The notes below the pieces were generated by a model, which saw only the letters and a list, made by a program, of their open reading frames with translations, was not told the origin of the DNA and ran no database searches. From assembly GCA_030248195.1 (NCBI GenBank), contig JASAND010004253.1, forward strand, positions 40,223 to 104,222: a stretch of DNA of 64,000 nucleotides, read 5' to 3'. This stretch comes from Trissonchulus latispiculum. Its lineage: Eukaryota; Nematoda; Enoplea; Enoplida; Ironidae. The number at the start of each line of letters is the position of its first letter. Positions within the stretch are counted from its first letter, which is position 1. Shown piece by piece: positions 59,007-64,000 of the stretch. The translations under genes were made by a program, and so were the position numbers.

Positions 59007-59410
59007 GGGTCTTATCTCGTTTACCCCCCACCACTCAAAATTTTTAAAACTTGACCAAATGAGCTAAAATTTGGTGTGGGTATGTTGTCGACCACGATTT
59101 AAGATTTAAGCTTAAGATGTAAGCTTATACTGAGCTAACGAAAAGCTGAATCGAAAAACGGACTTCAGATTCGTGTTCTACGACCCCGAAAACCCCTATA
59201 TACATCTGTTCAGCAAAATCGAAGACAAAAAAGTTTTCGGTTCCCCTTGGTCCCCCCTTAGAAATCGAAAAAATCGAATTTCGCGAAATCGAAAAATTTT
59301 GCGATATTTGAACTCAGCGTTGTCGAAAACATACCCACACCAAATTTTAGCTCATTTGGTCAAGTTTTAAAGATTTTGAGTGGTGGGGGGGGGTAAACGA
59401 GATAAGACCC
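59007..59410. mobile_element. Hairpin MITE, TSD GATTTTCC
   Basis: Long inverted ends GGGTCTTATCTCGTTTAC continue through CAAAATTT and GACCAAATGAGCTAAAATTT, flanked by GATTTTCC at 58999-59006 and 59411-59418. It is 404 bp. The 8-bp duplication fits hAT or P-like elements. Confidence 0.87.
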
Positions 59411-59429
59411 GATTTTCCTGCTTACTTAA

Positions 59430-60789
59430 GGGGGGGTCCATCATGAAAAATTTTTAGGCGATAGATTTCGCTCGTTTTCACACAAGAGAAGAGGGAAGAG
59501 GAAATAATAAGAAAAATTGGTGAAAAAGAAAAAAAAAAAATAAAAGAAAAAAACCAAAAACAAAAAAAATAGGGAATTTTGTAAAATAAAAACAGGGTAT
59601 TATAAATTGCTTTACGTATTGTTGTTAGCCACAGATGTCGTTCATATCAAGTTTAAATTTTGAGTTGTTTTGTTCAGTTCTCCGTAAGTTACGAGCCATC
59701 AACTGTGTGCAATTTACAAGGGTGCTGCAGCCAGCTGAGACAAATTTTCGCAAATCAACTCTATGTTTTTAGCTTATTTTGTTATACACCTTTAAAAACC
59801 ATTAAGAAATGCGTTTTCGTACAGTTTCCAGTCGGATGGGCTTGATCAGAAGCTTCTATAAAGAATTTCTCGGAGAAACAAGGCCCTTGTTCCTCCTGAT
59901 GTAATGAAACATTTAACAGCGGTTAACTTAAAATAGAAGCATTTCCGGCCCATAGTTCTATGAGAAGAATTCATCCTTGCAATGAGCGCTTTCGATTGAT
60001 GTATAATATTTGAAAAATTTTAAAAATCGCTGTTTTGTGAAATTCGGGGTTCGAGGGTCCCGTTTGGCACGCTGAGAAGTACTGGACGCATGTATCAGCA
60101 TAATTCATGCTGCAAATAGATCCGAAGACATGAATACACAAGTTGGAATAGAAAATAGGCAATTTAGGACCATACTGTTGTCGGAATTTAGGCAAGTATT
60201 CGAAAAAACCGAAATTTTAAAAATTTTGCTAAAAATGCCCATTTTTGCGCCAAAAAGATCTCGAAACTGGAAAAACATGCAATGAAACCATTGGTATCAG
60301 TGGAACCGCCAATTCAAGTACTACGGAACCCTGGAGTTAGAATTTTTATTTCGGCCTTTGAATTAGAGTAATTTGCAATTCTTTCCGAAGACCCCACTTT
60401 TCAGCTGCAAAAAACGTTGAATTTTGTCGATTTTCCAATGGTTTCAATAAATAAAAAATTTTTTAAAAATTTTAGGGGCCTAAATCAAAATTCTACTTCC
60501 AGCGTACCGCAGTTTATGATTATAGCTACATTATAAATATAAAATTATGCAGGATTACAACTGTTTGTCGAGAGATCTTTTTGGCGCAAGAATAAAATCA
60601 CCACTTTTTCTGTTTCCTATGTTTAACACATGCGGACCTCGACTTTGAGGTGAAATAACTCAACAACCGTAAGAGATACGAGTTTATATAATTTGAAAAC
60701 TCGTTAAAATATCCCACTCAAAGATCATTATATGTGAAAATGAGCGAAATCGGAGATGGTCGAAAAATTGACCAAAAATGGACCCCCCC
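59430..60789. mobile_element. TTAA element, G-run family, copy 3
   Basis: The flanks are TTAA at 59426-59429 and 60790-60793. The ends GGGGGGGTCCATCATG and (reversed) GGGGGGGTCCATTTTTGG are inverted. It aligns with 12640-13887 over most of its length, with an extra A-rich stretch at about 59485-59610. Confidence 0.82.
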
Positions 60790-60800
60790 TTAACTCAATC

Positions 60801-60826
60801 AGGTAGTGCGCGTTAGCGCACTACCT
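60801..60826. other. 26-nt perfect hairpin
   Basis: AGGTAGTGCGC, loop GTTA, GCGCACTACCT: an 11-bp stem and a 4-base loop, immediately after the TTAA element. Confidence 0.85.
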
Positions 60827-61659
60827 AGAATAGGGAAATTAAGGGAGTTTGCGGCTTTTTGGAATCTGTTTTTTTAATAAGTCGCGGAGGAGTGGACCGA
60901 TCGGGCTCAAACTCGGTGTATGAAGAGCCTATGGGCAGGGGTACATGCTGTGAAAATTTGAGCCGAATCGGCCAGGTGGATCTCGAGATATGCAAATTAG
61001 GTGCTGTTTCCGCTCGCCTGTTCTCTCCATTTCTTTTTTCCCCCCACCCTAGAGGTCGGAGGACAAAAAATTTCTATAAGGTTTTGCTATTTTTGTGGAT
61101 AGAAAGTGCCGCAATTCTGGGCGAATTTTTCTTTAAGCCGTAGGACCCCATCCCATAGGTCTGTGTAGTCTTGGGATTTTGCGATTTTTGACAAAGTCCG
61201 AAAATTTATTAGCCACTCTACAGAGAGGAAGGCTCACAGCCAGGTGCTCATATTGGCTGTATAGCATTGCCCTAAGGTGAACATGTGACTAAAGCGAGGT
61301 TTTGCTGCTAGACCTCTTGTGGCGCCCTGGCCAGGGGTCACTAGTTAACGTGTAAAAGGGGGGGGTCTGGGCCTACGGAGTAGGCAGCCCTATACATAAG
61401 AGCTGCTGGGCTGAGGTTTCGTATTCGAATAGGAACCCCTATATGGTGAATCTAAATGGCCCATTAGTTTTGCTGTAGCACCTATCCGTGGGGCTGGGGG
61501 GCACCCTGATGGACGTGGGCCCCTACCGTTTCGCAGGTCCAACTTTAACCTCTTCCATAGAAAGATCCGCTGCAGATAGAGCTTTCATATGGGAAGTCTG
61601 GGGTGGGCTGCGGGAGCACTACCGCGTGGGCTATAGTAGGTACCGGCCGGACCCCTGTG
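60827..61659. other. No convincing gene; outlying satellite words
   Basis: GTGGCGCCCTGGCCAGGGGTC at about 61319-61339 is the same segment as in the satellite that follows. A 94-codon frame at 60859-61143 has no recognised motif. Confidence 0.45.
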
Positions 61660-63455
61660 GCGCCCTGGCCAGGGGTCCGGACCGTGGACCATGCCCAAAA
61701 TGGTCAAAAATCGATTTTTCTAAAAGTGGCCAAGTTTGGTATCAAATGAAAGCTCTTGGTGAGGCGAACATTTTCTGTCATTGGAGGACCCCTCCAAAGT
61801 GTTCCCAGCGGCCTGTGGCGCCCTGACCAGGGTCCGGACCGGTCCAAAATGGTCAAAAATCGATTTTTCCAAAAGTGGCCATGTTTGGTATCAAATGAAA
61901 GCCCTTGGTGAGGCGAACATTTTTTGTCATTGGAAGACCCCTCCAAAGTGGTCCCAGCGGCCTGTGGCGCCATGGCCAGGATCCGGACCGGTCCAAATGG
62001 TCAAAAATCGATTTTTCCAAAAGTGGCCATGTTTGGTATCAAATGAAAGCCCTTGGTGAGGCGAACATTCTTTGTCATTGGAAGACCCCTCCAAAGTGGT
62101 CCCAGCGGCCTGTGGCGCCCTGACAAGGGCCCGGACTGGTCAAAAATCGATTTTTTTTAAAAATTTCAAACTTTGGTAACAAATGAAAGCCCTTGGTGAG
62201 GAGAAAATTTTTTCTCATTGGAGGACCCCTCCAAAGTGTTCCCAGCGGCCTGTGGCGCCCTGACCAAGGTCCGGACCGATCCAAAATCGATTTTTTGAAA
62301 ATTTTCCAAGTTTGGTATCAAATGAAAGCCCTTGGTGAGGCTAACATTTTTTGTCATTGGAAGACCCCTCCAAAGTGGTCCCAGCGGCCTGTGGCGCCAT
62401 GGCCAGGATCCGGACCGGTCCAAATGGTCAAAAATCGATTTTTCCAAAAGTGGCCATGTTTGGTATCAAATGAAAGCCCTTGGTGAGGCGAACATTCTTT
62501 TCATTGGAAGACCCCTCCAAAGTGGTCCCAGCGGCCTGTGGCGCCCTGGCCAGGGTCCGGACCGGTCCAAAATCGATTTTTTGAAAGTTTTCCAAGTTTG
62601 GTATCAAATGAAAGCGCTTGTTGAGGCGAACATTTTTTGTCATTGGAAGACCCCGCCAAAGTGGTCCCAGCAGCCTGTGGCTCTCTGGACTAGGGTCCGG
62701 ACCGGTCAAAAATGGTCAAAAATCGATTTTTCCAAAAGTGGCCATGTTTGGTATCAAATGAAAGCCCTTGGTGAGGCGAACATTCTTTGTCATTGGAAGA
62801 CCCCTCCAAAGTGGTCCCAGCGGCCTGTGGCGCCCTGACAAGGGCCCGGACTGGTCAAAAATCGATTTTTTTTTAAAAATTTCAAACTTTGGTGACAAAT
62901 AAAAGCCCTTGGTGAGGAGAACATTTTTCTCATTGGAGGACCCCTCCAAAGTGTTCCCAGCGGCCTGTGGCGCCCTGACCAAGGTCCGGACCGATCCAAA
63001 ATCGATTTTTTGAAGATTTTCCAAGTTTGGTATCAAATGAAAGCCCTTGGTGAGGCGAACATTTTTTGTCATTGGAGAACCCCTCCAAAGTGGCCCCAGC
63101 GGCCCTGTGGCGCCCTGGCAAGGGCCCGGACTGGTCAAAAATCGATTTTTTTAAAAATTTCCAACTTTGGTATCAAATGAAAGACCTTCGTGAGGCGAAC
63201 ATTTTTGTCATTGGAAGACCCCGCCAAAGTGGTCCCAGCGGCAAAATGGTCAAAAATCGATTTTTCCAAAAGTGGCCATGTTTGGTATCAAATGAAAGCC
63301 CTTGGTGAGGCGAACATTCTTTGTCATTGGAAGACCCCTCCAAAGTGGTCCCAGCGGCCTGTGGCGCCCTGACAAGGGCCCGGACTGGTCAAAAATCGAT
63401 TTTTTAAAAAATTTCCAACTTTGGTATCAAATGAAAACCCTTGGTGAGGCGAACA
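61660..63455. repeat. Satellite array, about 13 units of about 115-150 bp in two types
   Basis: Units share TTTGGTATCAAATGAAAG, GGTGAGGCGAACATT, GGAAGACCCCTCCAAAGTG and CAGCGGCCTGTGGCGCC. Type 1 has CCAAAAGTGGCCATG before the shared core. Type 2 has AAAATTTCAAACTTT or GAAAATTTTCCAAG. The two types partly alternate. Long open frames in both directions are by-products. Confidence 0.93.
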
Positions 63456-64000
63456 TGGCCTACCGCACATCATCAGCCATTCAGAAAATTGCGTTAAACA
63501 CTCGTTTGCGTTCCAAATTCGCATATAAGAGCCTGCTATTTAAATCTCTGTGTCCCCCCGCTCGCCGCTGCCCCCCCCCCCTAGATATCGGCAACCGATC
63601 AGAGAACTGCATTAAACACTCATTTGCGTTCACAAATTCGCATATAAGAGCCTGCTATTTAAATCTCTGTGTCCCCACGCGGCGCCGCTACCCCACCCCC
63701 GTTCCGCACATCATCAGTCATTCAGAAAATTGCGGTAACCACTCTTTTGCGTTCTCAAATTCGCATATAAGAGCCTGCTATTTAAATCTCAGTGTCCCCA
63801 CGCGCGCCGCTGCCCCCCCCCCCAAATATCGGCAACCGGTCAGAGAATTGCATTAAACACTCATTTGCGTTCTCAAATTCGCATATAAGAGCCTGCTATT
63901 TAAATCTCTGTGTCCCCACGCGCGCCGCTGCCCCCACAAATATCGGCAACCGATCCGAGAACGGCGTTAAACACTCATTTGCGGCGCCGCTACCTCCCCC
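63456..64000. repeat. Second satellite, dimeric about 120-bp units, open at window end
   Basis: AAATTCGCATATAAGAGCCT recurs near 63515, 63637, 63759 and 63878. Units alternate between one with CGCACATCATCAG and one with ATATCGGCAACCG, so the true period is about 240 bp for the first units. C runs separate them. The array is cut by the window end. Confidence 0.9.

Noticed and set aside
62332..63856. Long open frames of 168 and 184 codons, and overlapping minus-strand frames
   Set aside because: They translate satellite units in both directions, and the peptide repeats follow the DNA repeat.

Overview
The window is a gene-poor, repeat-saturated piece of a nuclear genome, most likely from an invertebrate animal; the species cannot be told from the sequence. 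The evidence is one intron-containing gene for a ciliary protein (BBS1, minus strand, about 5.3-10.7 kb), a decayed Penelope-like or related reverse transcriptase (3.6-4.7 kb), a tRNA-like gene, and dozens of non-autonomous DNA transposons whose target-site duplications (TSDs) are typical of animal genomes: TTAA, TWA, 8 bp and TA. I see no bacterial operons, phage genes or CRISPR array.

Layout. 0-3 kb: inverted and direct repeat modules and a 1.9 kb perfect-hairpin-like element. 3.5-4.85 kb: broken reverse transcriptase followed by two hammerhead-like motifs. 5.3-10.7 kb: BBS1 in five exons; intron 1 holds two transposons. 10.9-12.5 kb: a Harbinger-like MITE and a truncated TTAA element. 12.5-25.9 kb: a very large fold-back element with arms near 12.5-19.2 and 23.3-25.9 kb, interrupted by a PIF/Harbinger-like element that itself carries a TTAA element. 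Its interior (19.2-23.3 kb) is full of short hairpins and holds the tRNA-like gene. 25.9-29.4 kb: a Russian-doll palindrome in which TTAA elements sit at the dyad centres of older hairpins. 29.4-38.3 kb and 41.5-57.8 kb: MITEs and G/C-run-rich modules. 39.2-40.4 kb: a 145-bp satellite. 44.5-45.4 kb: a minisatellite. 58-61 kb: further TTAA and 8-bp-TSD elements. 61.7-64 kb: two adjacent satellites, the second running off the window end.

How the parts relate. BBS1 is the only convincing protein gene. It encodes a BBSome subunit (ciliary membrane trafficking) and aligns without gaps to animal BBS1 only if four single-base homopolymer errors are allowed in exons 2-4; the long last exon is intact. 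Nearly everything else is mobile or satellite DNA. Several insertions are proved inside the window because an uninterrupted paralogous copy of the target is also present. The most unusual signal is a short GC-rich hairpin followed by AAAATTTTT. It occurs about 16 times, in families with different TSDs (8 bp, 5 bp, TA), with stem changes that keep pairing.

Limits: all family names rest on end sequences and TSDs read by eye. No alignment, folding or database search was run.
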